Shown: piece by piece, positions 42,382 through 54,596 of the stretch
How the letters are laid out: every line of letters starts with the position of its first letter
Position numbering within the stretch: the first letter of the stretch is position 1
DNA from: Nemopilema nomurai
Taxonomy: Eukaryota > Cnidaria > Scyphozoa > Rhizostomeae > Rhizostomatidae
NCBI GenBank assembly: GCA_003864495.1
Contig: ML133366.1
Span: 84,052 to 148,051 of the forward strand
Reading direction: 5' to 3'
DNA length: 64,000 nt
The notes under the pieces: model-generated
Databases searched by the model: none
Seen by the model: the letters and a program-made list of their open reading frames with translations, nothing else
Told to the model about the DNA's origin: nothing
Position numbers and translations under genes: made by a program

Positions 42382-44034
42382 ATGGCGGCAAACTATGAGG
42401 GATTCCTTACACTGGCAAGAAATTATCTCGTAGTCACATTATTGCATCGTGTTAGAGAAAGACAAGTCAGAAGAAAACCACGGTTTTGGGTTCGAAAATT
42501 TCTGCGTCTTCGGGAGAAGTATCGAGCTTTCCACACTTTAGTACAAGAACTCAGAATTCATGATAGAGAATACTTTTTCAGGTAGGTGAGGTGAGAAAGC
42601 AAGGTTGTGGACCTCATTCAACTATATTTACTTGTTTTTATGTTAGAGAATGAGTTGCAGGGGTAGGAGGGAAAAAGTGCCAGCGTAAGGCGAAAGAGAA
42701 ACAGAAAAATACAGTGACTTAATTTCAATTCATTATAAATTTCTTAAGTAGGATAAACTTTTAATGCAATGTCAGATGTATGTACAATCTGCAGTTCAGA
42801 GGCATATGATTCTGGAGTTTATAAGTTAGACTACAAAATGTTTGCTGAAATTTGAAAATCAGAAAATATTTTCTTTGCCTTTCTGTTTGTAATACTGCAC
42901 CATATTATATATAAACATTAACAGTCATGTCTTGATTATAGGTACACAAGAATGTCCCCAGAAAGGTTAGAGAATCTGCTTGGTTCTGTAGGACCCCTGC
43001 TTCAGAAAAAAACATTGCAAATCAAGAAAACCTATTGGGCCTGCAGAGAGGTTAATGATCACCCTTCGATACTTAGCCTCAGGTGAAAGTCAACAGTCCA
43101 TATCATTTGCATTCAGAGTTGGGAAAACAACTGTTTGTAAAGTAATAAGAGAGGTATGCCATGTTTTTGGCAGGTACTGAACAAAACATTCCTGACTCAT
43201 CCAAAAACCACAGCTGACTGGGTAAATCATGGAGACGAATTTTACAGAGAATGGAATTTTCCAAATTGCATGGGGGCACTTGATGGAAAACACATCACCA
43301 TAGAATGCCCACAAAATGCAGGGTCAGCCACGTTTAACTATAAGAACTATCACAGCCTAGTGTTGATGGCCATATGTGATGCAAAATATTGCTTCACCTT
43401 TGTTGATATTGGTTCATTTGGAGGAGAAAATGATTCATCAGTATTTCAGCAGTCTGATTTTGGAAGAGCATTTGATCAGCTTCCAACTAAGCTTGGTATT
43501 CCAGCTGGATCAAATTATGGAGGCAAGACACTGCCCTATGTCCTGATTGGTGATGATATATTTCCTCTGAAACCTTGGCTGATAAAGCCTTATCCTGAAA
43601 AAAAACTATCAGAGCAACAGAGAGTTTACAATTACAGGCTTTCACAGGCTAGACGCACCATTGAAAATGCCTTTGGCATACTTGCAGCAAGGTGGCGGAT
43701 CTTTCGACGACCAATAAAAGCCAATGTTGATCTTGTAGACAACATCACAAGAGCATGCCCGTGCTTACATAATTATTTAAGGCTCACTGAAAATGCCAGC
43801 TACATCCCTTCTGGGTTTATTGATTCTGAAGATAGTTCAGGGTGCATTATACCTGGCTCATGGCGTAATGTAGTGAGGGACGACAACATTGGCTTAACCA
43901 ACCATCCAAAGATATACGGCAACAGATACACTTTTGAGGCAGAAAAGGCGCGTCAATCTTTCAAAGATTACTTCAACAGTGAAGCTGGCTCACTCCCTTG
44001 GCAGCTGAATTATGTGCGGAGCTGTGGCCTGTGA
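42382..44034 (+). pseudogene. PIF/Harbinger transposase (DDE_Tnp_4), frameshifted
   Basis: Exon 1 (42382 to about 42580) starts MAANYEGF and has a basic helical segment ending YFFR at a GTAGG-type donor. Exon 2 starts at about 42942 (YTRMSPERLENLL). The frame changes near 43025 and again at about 43168, within a run of five T, so the helix-turn-helix part (SISFAFRVGKTTVCKVI) is in a different frame from the catalytic part. The catalytic ORF 43156-44034 is open for 292 codons and shows MGALDGKHI (Asp 1), GSFGGENDSSVF (Asp 2) and ARRTIENAFGIL (Glu), then RWRIFRRPI. Apart from two one-base indels the gene looks complete. Confidence 0.85.
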
Positions 44035-44418
44035 ACTGAACACATCTGATACTCCATTATAACAGTTTATTACGCAAAAAATGTTGCTTATTTTGCAGTA
44101 TTTCAGCATAGACAAAGTACATTAATCTTATTGCAATAAATAATCTGCAAGGTGCCATAAATTCTCAAATAAACTTAAGAAAAATGTTTGTATAAAATAA
44201 TAGTAAAATAAATTGGAACTTCAATGAATCACATAGCCAATTATCTTCCTCCAGGATAGCATCAAAATAATCAATATCAGTATCCCCAAGGCTTGTTTTG
44301 AAAAGGAGGCTTAAGAGAGCTTTTGCTGTAGTTAAAAATTTTGACTAAGTGTTTCTCTTAATTATGTTTGTAAGTTCACACACGAAAAATGTTATTTGAT
44401 TTGTCTCTGGACCAATGC

Positions 44419-45546
44419 TTATTGACGATATTGTTGGCCAGCAAAATTGCAAGCTTCTGTTGCCAATCCAAGTTCAGTGTAAGTTTCTTGTTCAGAATTT
44501 TGTGTGCTTGATGCACTTCTGTTCTGCTGCAGAAAACTTCCATACTTGAAATTGCTTGTTGGTGGAGAATATGTGTTTGTTTGACATGTGTTCTCTGCAG
44601 CTGATGCAAACTGGTTTTGTTGAAATTGATGACCAAATGTACTGGGGCCTACCCTTGACACTTGAGCACCAAATTCTGCTTGGTAAAATATTTGCTCTAT
44701 TTGGCATCCTACAAAAGCTTTCATTTGTGGAGGGAGTCTCTGCATCCTTTGCACCAAGCTTCGACAGAATAGGCTGTTTTCATCTTCAGGCACATCTTTT
44801 GCATTCTGAAAGCAAGGTGAAAACTTGTTGCTGGCCTCTGCTACTGACTTTGCTGTCTCGATAAGTGCAATGTCAACATCCTGTTTGGAAGGCCTTTTTT
44901 TGGACCCTCCCCATGAACTTGTGTTAATCTTTCTTGAATCTGTTTCCTTAACTGCTACAGCTTTCTTTGCATTGCTTTTTGGCTGCTGGCTTTGTGCTAA
45001 AGTATTGTCACGGTCTTTAATCTCTTCACTGTGTGGCTCACTGGATTTTTCTTGACTTTCATCTCCTGAATCAACAACCTCACCGTCACCAATGACATCG
45101 GAAGTTGATGTCATTTCCGCAATGTCTTCATCTTCTTCCAGGACCGTGATAACATCATCAGTAGCTGCGCCTTCTACGTCTTAATCTGCATTTACTGCGA
45201 AATTGCTAATGGTCTTGCGATGCGTTATTGTGGAAGATAGCCATTCTAAGTTTACGTCAAACTTCGAAACTGCACTGCAATCAGATCCTGAAGGGATTGA
45301 TCTAATTTTCCTCAACTGCCTACCATATGCAGTTCGAATGTTCCTAAATTTCTTCTCGGCTTCTTCGGGTGAAACGCCAAACTTTTCCCCGATTTTAATC
45401 CAGCAGTTATATTTTTTGAATTTATTTTTAAAGTCCTTATTAAATTTATTAAACAGGCAATCGTAGCGGTGAACTTCATCGAGGAATAAAATGTTCTCTT
45501 CGTTAAAAAGCGCCATTTTTGTGCGTCTGGAAGTGAGATTAATCAC
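44419..45546 (-). pseudogene. Harbinger-associated MADF/BESS-like protein with one in-frame stop
   Basis: Likely start is the ATG at 45516 (MALFNEEN). The N-terminal half has a Myb/MADF-like fold: ILFLDEVHRYDCLF, NCWIKIGEKFGVSPEEAEKKF, and a basic RTAYGRQLRKIRS. A TAA at 45179-45181 interrupts, but the same frame stays open through it into a long acidic linker and then FCRSLVQRMQRLPPQMKAFV, a BESS-like C-terminal motif, ending at 44419 in a Gln/Asn/Ser-rich tail. In Harbinger elements this protein imports the transposase and helps it bind the ends. A single nonsense change is the only break visible. Confidence 0.7.
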
Positions 45547-45599
45547 AGAAACGAGGATAATCTGATCGCAACGAGTTGCAAAATTTGTTTAACCCCACC

Positions 45600-45990
45600 C
45601 TCTTACATCGAAACAATACATTCCAAGACAATAATATTAATTTAACTGACTTATGACTTTAACCCAACATGTCTTGCCCCATATACTCCAAGGCCCTAAG
45701 TCCTAAGCTAAGATTCCAGGAAGTGGGCTTGCTAGGTGCACCAGCCCTTCTACTGCCTGGATAATACAGATTCTTTATGTCGGTGTCACCACTGGGAATC
45801 ATATTCCCGCCCACAGAACACACTTTGTGTTCCCACCAGACACCGACCTCTAAAATCTACTATCCTCTACTTAAAACCTATGTGGCCCGGGGACCCACCC
45901 ACCGAAGGTGAGGAGAGAGTAGAGGAAGGGGGCGAGAAGAAGAAGTGGAATATAACGTAGAGCAGACCAAAGACAAGGAGACTGGCAGAG
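45600..45990. other. No recognised gene
   Basis: Short open frames on both strands (45736-45960 +, 45867-46113 -) run into the tandem array that follows and show no motif. Confidence 0.3.
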
Positions 45991-45998
45991 CAGAAGCT

Positions 45999-46926
45999 GC
46001 AAGATCGCATAATCTTGCTTAAACAAAGCATAGCCAGGTCTCGGCTGGCGTTCACTGCAAGATCGCATAATCTTGCTTAAACAAAGCATAGCCAGGTCTC
46101 GGCTGGCATTCACTGCAAGATCGCATAATCTTGCTTAAACAAAGCATAGCCAGGTCTCGGCTGGCATTCACTGCAAGATCGCATAATCTTGCTTAAACAA
46201 AGCATAGCCAGGTCTCGGCTGGCATTCATTGCAAGATCACATAATCTTGCCTAAACAAAGCATAGCCAGGTCTCGGCTGGCATTCACTGCAAGATCACAT
46301 AATCTTGCTTAAACAAAGCATAGCCAGGTCTCGGCTGGCATTCACTTCAAGATCGCATAATCTTGCTTAAACAAAGCATAGCCAGGTCTCGGCTGGCATT
46401 CACTGCAAGATCGCATAATCTTGCTTAAACAAAGCATAGCCAGGTCTCGGCTGGCATTCACTGCAAGATCGCATAATCTTGCTTAAACAAAGCATAGCCA
46501 GGTCTCGGCTGGCATTCACTGCAAGATCGCATAATCTTGCTTAAACAAAGCATAGCCAGGTCTCGGCTGGCATTCACTGCAAGATCGCATAATCTTGCTT
46601 AAACAAAGCATAGCCAGGTCTCGGCTGGCATTCACTGCAAGATCGCATAATCTTGCTTAAACAAAGCATAGCCAGGTCTCGGCTGGCATTCACTGCAAGA
46701 TCGCATAATCTTGCTTAAACAAAGCATAGCCAGGTCTCGGCTGGCATTCACTGCACGATCGCATAATCTTGCTTAAACAAAGCATAGCCAGGTCTCGGCT
46801 GGCATTCACTGCAAGATCGCATAATCTTGCTTAAACAAAGCATAGCCAGGTCTTGGCTGGCATTCACTGCAAGATCGCATAATCTTGCTTAAACAAAGCA
46901 TAGCCAGGTCTCCGGCTGGCAATTAC
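45999..46926. repeat. Satellite array, 58-bp unit, 16 copies
   Basis: Units start GCAAGATCGCATAATCTTGC at 45999, 46057, 46115 and so on to 46869, at an exact 58-bp period. Each unit contains a perfect 7-bp inverted repeat (GCAAGAT/ATCTTGC around CGCATA) and ends with TAGCCAGGTCTCGGCTGGC. Copies differ by only a few bases, so the array was homogenised recently. There are no distinct spacers, so it is not a CRISPR array. Confidence 0.95.
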
Positions 46927-47170
46927 ACATTGCTGGGTGACCCAGTTTACACAAACAATGCTGGGTGCCCCAGTTAGCACCCATAACATGCCAGGTCAAC
47001 CGGATCTTGCTACACAAACACTGCTTGGTGACCCAGCTAGCACCCATAACATGCAAGATCAACCGGATCTTGCTACACAAACACTTAGCCAGGTACTGGC
47101 TGGCAATTACGCGCTGCTGGGTGACCCGGTTAGCACCCCTAACATGCAAGATCCACCGAGCACCCATAAC
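46920..47170. repeat. Transition repeats between the 58-bp and 138-bp arrays
   Basis: About three irregular units containing CTGGGTGACCCAG (palindrome), TAGCACCCATAACATGC and GATCAACCGGATCTTGC. They combine features of both neighbouring arrays and look like the ancestral unit. Confidence 0.7.
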
Positions 47171-47329
47171 CTGATTTTCAATTTCGTCTATTTAATGACT
47201 TGGTTTCATAGATTATGGTAAACCTAGTCCAATTCATGTACTCGTCTCTTTATTTTTATTAATCATAACTTAAATTGTAATTCTTGTTGGTTGAAATGAA
47301 AGCTCTTCAGCCTTATGTCTTACACGCAA

Positions 47330-49480
47330 AAAACTTAGCCAGGTACTGTCTAGGAATTACAAAACTGCCGGGTGACACAGTTCGCACCCAGGATGAAGGC
47401 TCATAATGGGCAAGGGTGACAGAGCTAGCACCTATAACATGCAAGATCAGCTGGATCTTGATATGCAAAAATTAGCCAGGTATTGACAAGCAATAACCAA
47501 ATGGTGATTGACACAATCAGCACTCAAAATTAAGGCTCATACTAAGCAAGGGTGACAAAGCTAGCCCTCCTAACATGCAAGATCAGCTGGATCTTTATAT
47601 GCCAATTTAGCCTGGTAATGAATAGCAATAACAAAAAATGTGATTGACACCATTAGCACTCATAATGAAGGCTCATACTAAGCAAGGGTGACAAAGCTAG
47701 CACCCATAACATGCAAGATCAGCCAGATCTTGATATGCAAAAAAAATTTAGCCAGGTATTGACTAGCAATAACAAAATGGTGATTGACACAGTTAGCACT
47801 CAAAATTAAGGCTCATACTGGGCAAGGGTGACAAGGCTAGCACCCATAGCATGCAAGGTCAGCCAGATCTTTATATGCCAAATTAGCCTGGTAATGAATA
47901 GCAATAACAAAAAATGTGATTGACACAATTAGCACTCAAAATGAAGGCTCATACTAAGCAAGGGTGACAAAGCTAGCACCCATAACATGCAAGATCAGCC
48001 AGATCTTGATATGCAAAAAATTTAGCCAGGTATTGACTAGCAATAACAAAATGGTGATTGACACAGTTAGCACTCAAAATTAAGGCTCATACTGGGCAAG
48101 GGTGACAAAGCTAGCACCCATAACATGCAAGATCAGCCAGATCTTGATATGCAAAAAATTTAGCCAGGTATTGACTAGCAATAACAAAATGGTGATTGAC
48201 ACAGTTAGCACTCAAAATTAAGGCTCATACTAGGCAAGGGTGACAAAGCTTGCACCCATAACCTGCAAGATCAGCCAGATCCTTATATGCCAGATTAGCC
48301 TGGTATTGAATAGCAATAACAAAATGGTGATTGACACAATCAGCACTCAAAATTAAGGCTCATACTAAGCAAGGGTGACAAAGCTAGCACCCATCACATG
48401 CAAGATCAGCTGGATCTTTATATGCCAAATTAGCCTGGTAATGAATAGCAATAACAAAAATGTGATTGACACAATTAGCACTCATAATGAAGGCTCATAC
48501 TAAGCAAGGGTGACAAAGCTAGCACCCATAGCATGCAAGATCAGCCAGATCTTGATATGCAAAAAAATTTAGCCAGGTATTGACTAGCAATAACAAAATG
48601 GTGATTGACACAGTTAGCACTCAAAATTAAGGCTCATACTGGGCAAGGGTGACAAGGCTAGCACCCATAACATGCAAGATCAGCCAGATCCTTATATGCC
48701 AGATTAGCCTGGTATTGAATAGCAATAACAAAATGGTGATTGACACAATCAGCACTCAAAATTAAGGCTCATACTAAGCAAGGGTGACAAAGCTAGCACC
48801 CATCACATGCAAGATCAGCTGGATCTTTATATGCCCAATTAGCCTGGTAATGAATAGCAATAACAAAAATGTGATTGACACAATTAGCACTCATAATGAA
48901 GGCTCATACTAAGCAAGGGTGACAAAGCTAGCACCCATAGCATGCAAGATCAGCCAGATCTTGATATGCAAAAAATTTAGCCAGGTATTGACTAGCAATA
49001 ACAAAATGGTGATTGACACAGTTAGCACTCAAAATTAAGGCTCATACTGGGCAAGGGTGACAAGGCTAGCACCCATAACATGCAAGATCAGCCAGATCTT
49101 TATACGCCAGATTAGCCTGGTATTGAATAGCAATAACAAAATGGTGATTGACACCATTAGGGCTCAAAATGAAGGCTCATACTAAGCAGGGGGTGACAAA
49201 GCTAGCACCCATAACATGCAAGATCAGCTGGATCTTTATATGCCAAATTAGCCCGATATTGGTTAGCAAGAGTAAAAATGCTGGATGACACAGTTAGCAC
49301 TCAAAATTAGGGCTCATAATAATCCAGGGGTGAGCATTCATAACATCCAAGGTCAGCAGGATCTTGATAGATAAAATTAGCAAGAAATTGGTGAGAAGTT
49401 ACGAGAAAAGCTGGAGGACACCATTAGGACCTAAAAATTAAGGCTCATTATAATCAAGGGGTAACAAAGCTTCACAATAG
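47330..49480. repeat. Satellite array, about 138-bp unit, about 15 copies
   Basis: Units contain ACATGCAAGATCAGCCAGAT, then TTTAGCCAGGTATTGACTAG, TGATTGACACA and GGCTCATACT, repeating every 137-138 bp (for example 47983 and 48121). Two alternating subtypes (CAGCCAGATCTTGATATGC and CAGCTGGATCTTTATATGC) give a partial higher-order pattern. The first 60 bp align with the 58-bp unit of the array upstream. Divergence rises toward the right end near 49300-49480. Confidence 0.9.
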
Positions 49481-49489
49481 CTGGAAACA

Positions 49490-50890
49490 GGCGGAACCAG
49501 CTCTCGCATACGTAAAATACTTTTTTATCTGACACTCCCCAGAGCACGCAAACGTCGGAAGACAACCAAAAACTGTTCCTGTGTGTTATGAATACTCTTT
49601 AATAGACCTTCTTGGATGAGGGTACGACATCAGTGCGGAAGAACGGGTCAAGGTATTCGAGAGAGTCCGCATTAACCAGTGGGAAATATGCACCTCAGGA
49701 CAGCATGTTGCTCACATCGTTAGGTCAGCTGCATTGGAAAGGTCTAGCGGAAGCTGGGTAATCTGCAACACTGATGCTGTCGTGGGCAACCTGTTCTTGG
49801 TGGTGGGAAAAATGCGAAGGAAGCATGGAAAGTCGTAACAGATCAGTTCCAATGTTCAACGTATGCAAAGAATGCGTATTCGAAACCAATATTATCAACT
49901 GGAGTTTCAGAATGGCGGTGAAATACAGATCCCTAATAGGAAGCTGTTTGAGCGCCAAAAAAACGAAATGAGGAGTTAGGAGCGTCCTTGGATAATAAGG
50001 ACTTAGCAATGACACTTCTAGCCAGTTTGCCTTTTGAAGGACATCCATCTCGGATTGTGTCCTTTTATGTCGCTGGAGAGAACATTTCAAGTTCAAACAA
50101 TATGAAAAAACTCTGTTGCTTAACCAGGCTGACCGTCTAGCAGGGGAACAATACAGAAAGCCAGATAGTTGTTGCTAATTTTGCTTCAGTTACAACGCCA
50201 AAACTAAAAAACAATCACAAAGTGGCATTTAAGCCTTTGGACAAAAGGGGGGCATTTGTACAAAGTATGGTAGGAATCCACAAAAGGAAAAAATAGCCGG
50301 CATCACAAGAATCTAAAGTTGGTGCTCAAGTTGCCGAAATTACAAAGAATCTAGCTAAAGGAGTTGCCTTGCTTTAGCTACCACTAGCAATCCTTTCAAA
50401 ATGAATGGTATTTGGATTGGTGACTCCGGGCGAGTCAACATATGGTTTCTGACCAACACAAGAATTAAGATTGGCGATACATCCCAACGGCGCAAGAGCA
50501 CGTAAAATTATCAGTGCCACAGCTGGCAGATAAGATTAAATGAAGACGATCTCACCCGATAGCACGATGAAGGACTAGGCCCACTTGGTCACGGGGTCGA
50601 CGACATTCCCATTGGTCATGGAGGACGAATTCCCAGCAAAGCCAGGACGTTGCGACAGTCTCAACATGCCCATTCTGCTTGCTTTGCTTCCATAAACGCG
50701 ATTTGCACAACTTACGAGGCCACAACAAACGGTTGTGGCGAGTCCAAGGCCATGCGTGCCTCACTAGGAGCACGCGTGAGTAGGAACGCCTACTTAAGGG
50801 GGGTCCCGGATAAACGGCCTCGGTCTGACCGCCCGACCTATAAGTGCGAGGCTGGAATGCGAATGACGAGGGGGATTAACTCTGTTTAAA
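49490..50890. pseudogene. Decayed retroelement sequence (possibly Copia-like)
   Basis: 49500-49575 repeats 35385-35480 (shared core CAAACGTCGGAAGA-AACCAAAAACTG). After it, short frames on + read fragments that resemble Copia Gag-Pol: DLAMTLLASLPFEGHPS near 50000 and a possible protease start WIGDSG near 50412. Stops and shifts are frequent, and no RT or integrase is recognisable. The GC content from 50540 to 50890 is higher than the surroundings. The Copia assignment is tentative. Confidence 0.35.
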
Positions 50891-50924
50891 CGGGGGTCTA
50901 AACAACATGAACAGTGGTTTCAAT

Positions 50925-50970
50925 TAATCGCAGCGAGTTGCAACAAGTCGCCACGAATCGCAGAAAAATA
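50925..50970. repeat. Harbinger-like subterminal motif block
   Basis: GTGGTTTCAATTAATCGCAG then GTTGCAACAAGTCGCCACGAATCGC, the same motif type as 42162-42320. Probably the remains of an end of a related Harbinger element or MITE. Confidence 0.45.
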
Positions 50971-53900
50971 CCACAGACATCAGAAATGACAGAAGAGACA
51001 ACAGCAGACATGCATTTCGCAAGGCAGGATACAGACAGTTTGTCTTGTGGCAAAACATGGCTATCTTGGGAAAGGCAATTACAAGGTGGTCCCATCTTGT
51101 GCTGTTTTATGCATCAGGAGCAAGTACCCCTCACCAACTGGCATATATATGGGTTTCAAAGAACATTAACATTAACAAAAAAGACACATACTACTGGGCA
51201 TCAACACTGTTTTTGCCATAATTTTCACTTCGTTTTCGGAAAGCTTGTTTATTTATCAAACCTCATGTTTGAAATTTTTCTACTGTTTTTTCAAAATCAT
51301 TTATCAGGAGTGTGCAAATATAAAATATGCATAAAACCTTTACTCTAAATATATACATAATTTATTTTTTTTGCAAAGTCAAGCCTGCTAACATATCGTT
51401 TTGCAACTTCGGCAGTAGGCTCTGGAGGTGATTTTGCAATTGTGGCAGCAATCTTTCTTGGGTCAATTTCTTCCAGAACAATCTTTTTAACTCACCATAT
51501 TCTGAAATTCGTTTTCTTAGAATCTTGGCAATCATCATTGGGACATAAGGATAGTCCTTTTCATTAAACAGCTTCTTGAGTGTCCAGTCATTTGTTCTTG
51601 GATTGTATTTTCTTGTTACAAGATATTTCCCTGTTTTCTTATTTACAGCTGGTGATCTGTTTAATGGACTTTTCCAGTCAATTGCTTCTAGGCATTTTCT
51701 TGCTTTGAAAGCATCAAAACTGAATGGATAAACACATAGTTTAAGTAAAAATCCTGTTTGCCAAACATAGAAGAAAATAAAAACACAGTTTAAGATGAGA
51801 AAATTTAGCTATTAATGTTAAGTTATTTACAGTGTACAGCCAGAATTACAAAACAGTTATATATTCAGCCAATATTCAGTCAATGATGTCAATTTGAATG
51901 ATAGTTTGGAATATTTACCCAAAAGCAGTTCGTTTGGATGCATAAGCAGGAGATAGGTTGTTGAAACACTCTAGCTTTCCTGTGTGACGAAACCTTGTAT
52001 AATATTGTAATGAATTCAAAAGTTTTGGATCCAAAACAATTTGTTGCAGTTCCTTGTAATCACCATCTGTCTCTTTGAACCGTGGCAATTCATGATCATC
52101 ACCAATCATTTGATGTTTGCAAGCACCCCCTACCCATTCATGCTCGTTGCATACGTGGTGAAGAACTCCAAGCCAGTCACTCTAACAGATAAAACAATGC
52201 AACAATAATAGGTTATTTTGAAAAAGATCAAACTAAATTTAATGTAAAAAGTAATCATTTTGAACTAAAGGATTAAGTTAGAATTCTGCACCAAAGTGAG
52301 ATAGCCACTTCTGTTTTTTATTCTTTTACCAAAGATTATTACCATCAACTGTTGTTTGTTTGTTTGTTACAGCAAGAAAAGTATGATAAGACAGACAATT
52401 AAAACTTGTGTCTCCTTCAAATTACAATATGACAGTGCCAGCTACAACAGAAAAGGAAGGGAAATGGGTGTGGCCCATGACACCAACTCTTTCTCCCAAT
52501 TTATGTGTTATACACCAGTTATATTTGTTGATCTATCTCTCTCACCCATTATTTTGAAATTAAAGACTGTTCTACATAAGGTCTCATGCAAAAAAATCCA
52601 CTAAAAAAATCCACTGAGTCAAAAATTAATTCATAAAGACACCTCTTGACATTCAAGTTGAGACAGGTATTATCAAGCAAACAATCAGAAACCAGAACAA
52701 TATAAAGAAGTGGTAAAATCTGCTTTGAAACACACTTTCAACTTTTCCAGTGCTTCCATGTCTGCACGGTAACCACCTGGATTGCAAGATTGGCAAATGT
52801 GGTTGACTATTTCATGAGCCCATAGCCTTATTTTATGAAGTGACCTTTTCTTGCCAACCTGTCAAAAAGGACTACAAATATTTTGAACATCCTGCATGTA
52901 TCAAACAAGTTAAAGTTCTACAACAAACTGTTTTCTCTTGATTTGTTCAAAACCCTAACACCACACCAGCTGACACTTGGTGCATGTTGTACTCAATAAA
53001 CTATGACATTATGTGTCCACTGTTTTTCAAAAATAGCGCCTAATAGTAGGGTTTTTTGTCGATAAAATTAAAGCACCTTACCCAATAATATAGGATATTA
53101 CCTTCAATAGGAAATTACCTACAGGAGTGCTTTTCTCAGATTCTTTGATTTATGCCATATGTCTAGAGTATGGTTGATCTCTTGATGAGATTTTCCTGCA
53201 AATTAATTCAAAGAACAACCCTTAACTTATTGTTTGTTTTTCCTTTTATTCGCTATCATCTAAAGCCAGTTTTCTGCCTTAGCTGCTGGACAGACTAAAT
53301 TGGTTGGAAAAGAAAATTTCAATGATTTTTTAGCTTTGTGAGGTGTCTTTACATTAACACTGTATTAAATCCAAAAGCTTAAAACCACTCGCATCTAGGT
53401 AATTAGCTGTACTTACTCATATCTTTAATAAAAGTTGATGATGCATCAGTTGTCAGCTTCTTTATGGGGATGTCATTTTTTTATTTTTTGCAGCGACTGA
53501 TTTAGATCTACTCGCTCCATAGATGTAGAATTACCACCTGTCATCCGCTTATCAAGTACTTCTGCATGTACAATGAGGTCTGTATCCATATCCTGATGAT
53601 AATACGACAAGCAATTTCAGAACACCCAGGAGAATCACACTGACCGTCTCCAGCAAGTTTGCATGCTTCCTTTATATTTAACTTGATTTCATCTGTCAAA
53701 CATTTCCACCATTCTTCTATAACTGGCACCATGTACTTTGACTGATATTTGGTAAAAGTACTCTTGCAAAACAGGTTAAACCCAGCAAACTTACAAAACT
53801 TCTCAATCTTCGAGTAATTGTTTCCCGAAATAAGGATTGCTGACATCACCTGAATGTTGTTAGCAACAAGACCTCTTACTTTATTGGAAATACAGAACCG

Positions 53901-54495
53901 TCCACGGTGCTTATTTGTACATTCATATGTTACTGTTGAACTTATGCCACAAAAGTCACATACAGTTTCTTTTCAAGAAGGCATCCATTTAAACCACACA
54001 CCTCTTGGAATAGCTGTTTCAGGAGGTCAACAGAAATTAATACTTTCTTATCATTGATTACAGCAAGTTCCTCTGGGTAATCATCTTCTTTCCACGGCAC
54101 TGAAAAGAAGTCTTGCGGACTAAATGTAGGTTGTTATATTAGCCTGCTTATAACTGGGGGCAATGTGGATGTTTGCACTCCAACATGGGCAAAACTGATG
54201 CATTCCTGTGATTCTAATGTCATTGACAAGTCATCTAGACGTGAAACAGAGCTCTCTGCATCATCTGTGATGATGGCAAATTCTTCATGAGTGTCTTCAT
54301 TTAAAGGATAATTCCAGGATAAATTTTTCTTGGAAGAAACCTATGCATCTTAATGTTCTGAATTCAAATATCAAATTAGTTTTTCAAAATTGCGAATCAT
54401 TTTTGAGTAATATGGTCTCGAAGGTTGTTTCCGATCAATTCCGAGAAAAGGACAGGATTGGCTGCGCATTATCCCGCTGGTATCAAGTTTGTTCG

Positions 54496-54520
54496 TTGTG
54501 ACGTCATATGTGATCATTGG
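54496..54520. promoter_or_regulatory. Kolobok-B left subterminal repeat with CRE
   Basis: Exact reverse complement of 60102-60126 over 25 bp; contains TGACGTCATATGTGATCA, with the CRE core at 54499-54506, 91 bp before the first ATG of the P2X7-type gene. It may act both as promoter element and as a transposase site. Confidence 0.6.
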
Positions 54521-54596
54521 TATTGAGCAATACGGACGTGGATACTGTGAATGAGTACCAGCAGCGTGCTCGGTTTATATCGGTTTTTAAAGAAAA

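Larger units (their letters stand above)
42160..45600. mobile_element. PIF/Harbinger element with transposase and MADF-type partner
   Basis: Two-gene DNA transposon: Harbinger transposase on + (42382-44034) and a MADF/BESS-like protein on - (45516-44419), tail to tail about 390 bp apart, the usual Harbinger gene pair. The left end carries repeated subterminal motifs: GGTTTCCATATAATCGCAA occurs twice (42166 and 42277) with many ATCGCAA/AGTCGCAA units between. A similar GATCGCAACGAGTTGCAAA lies at 45571, but it is not a clean inverted copy, so the right end is uncertain. Both genes are broken by small mutations. Confidence 0.75.

Noticed and set aside
45999..49480. CRISPR-like array
   Set aside because: The units are directly adjacent with no unique spacers, and the context is eukaryotic satellite DNA with a 58-bp or 138-bp period.
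50794..50820. TTAA followed by GGGGGG-TCCCGGATAA as the left end of Kolobok-A
   Set aside because: Only a short GGATAA matches the candidate right end at 62856; the similarity is too weak and the neighbourhood is a different decayed element.
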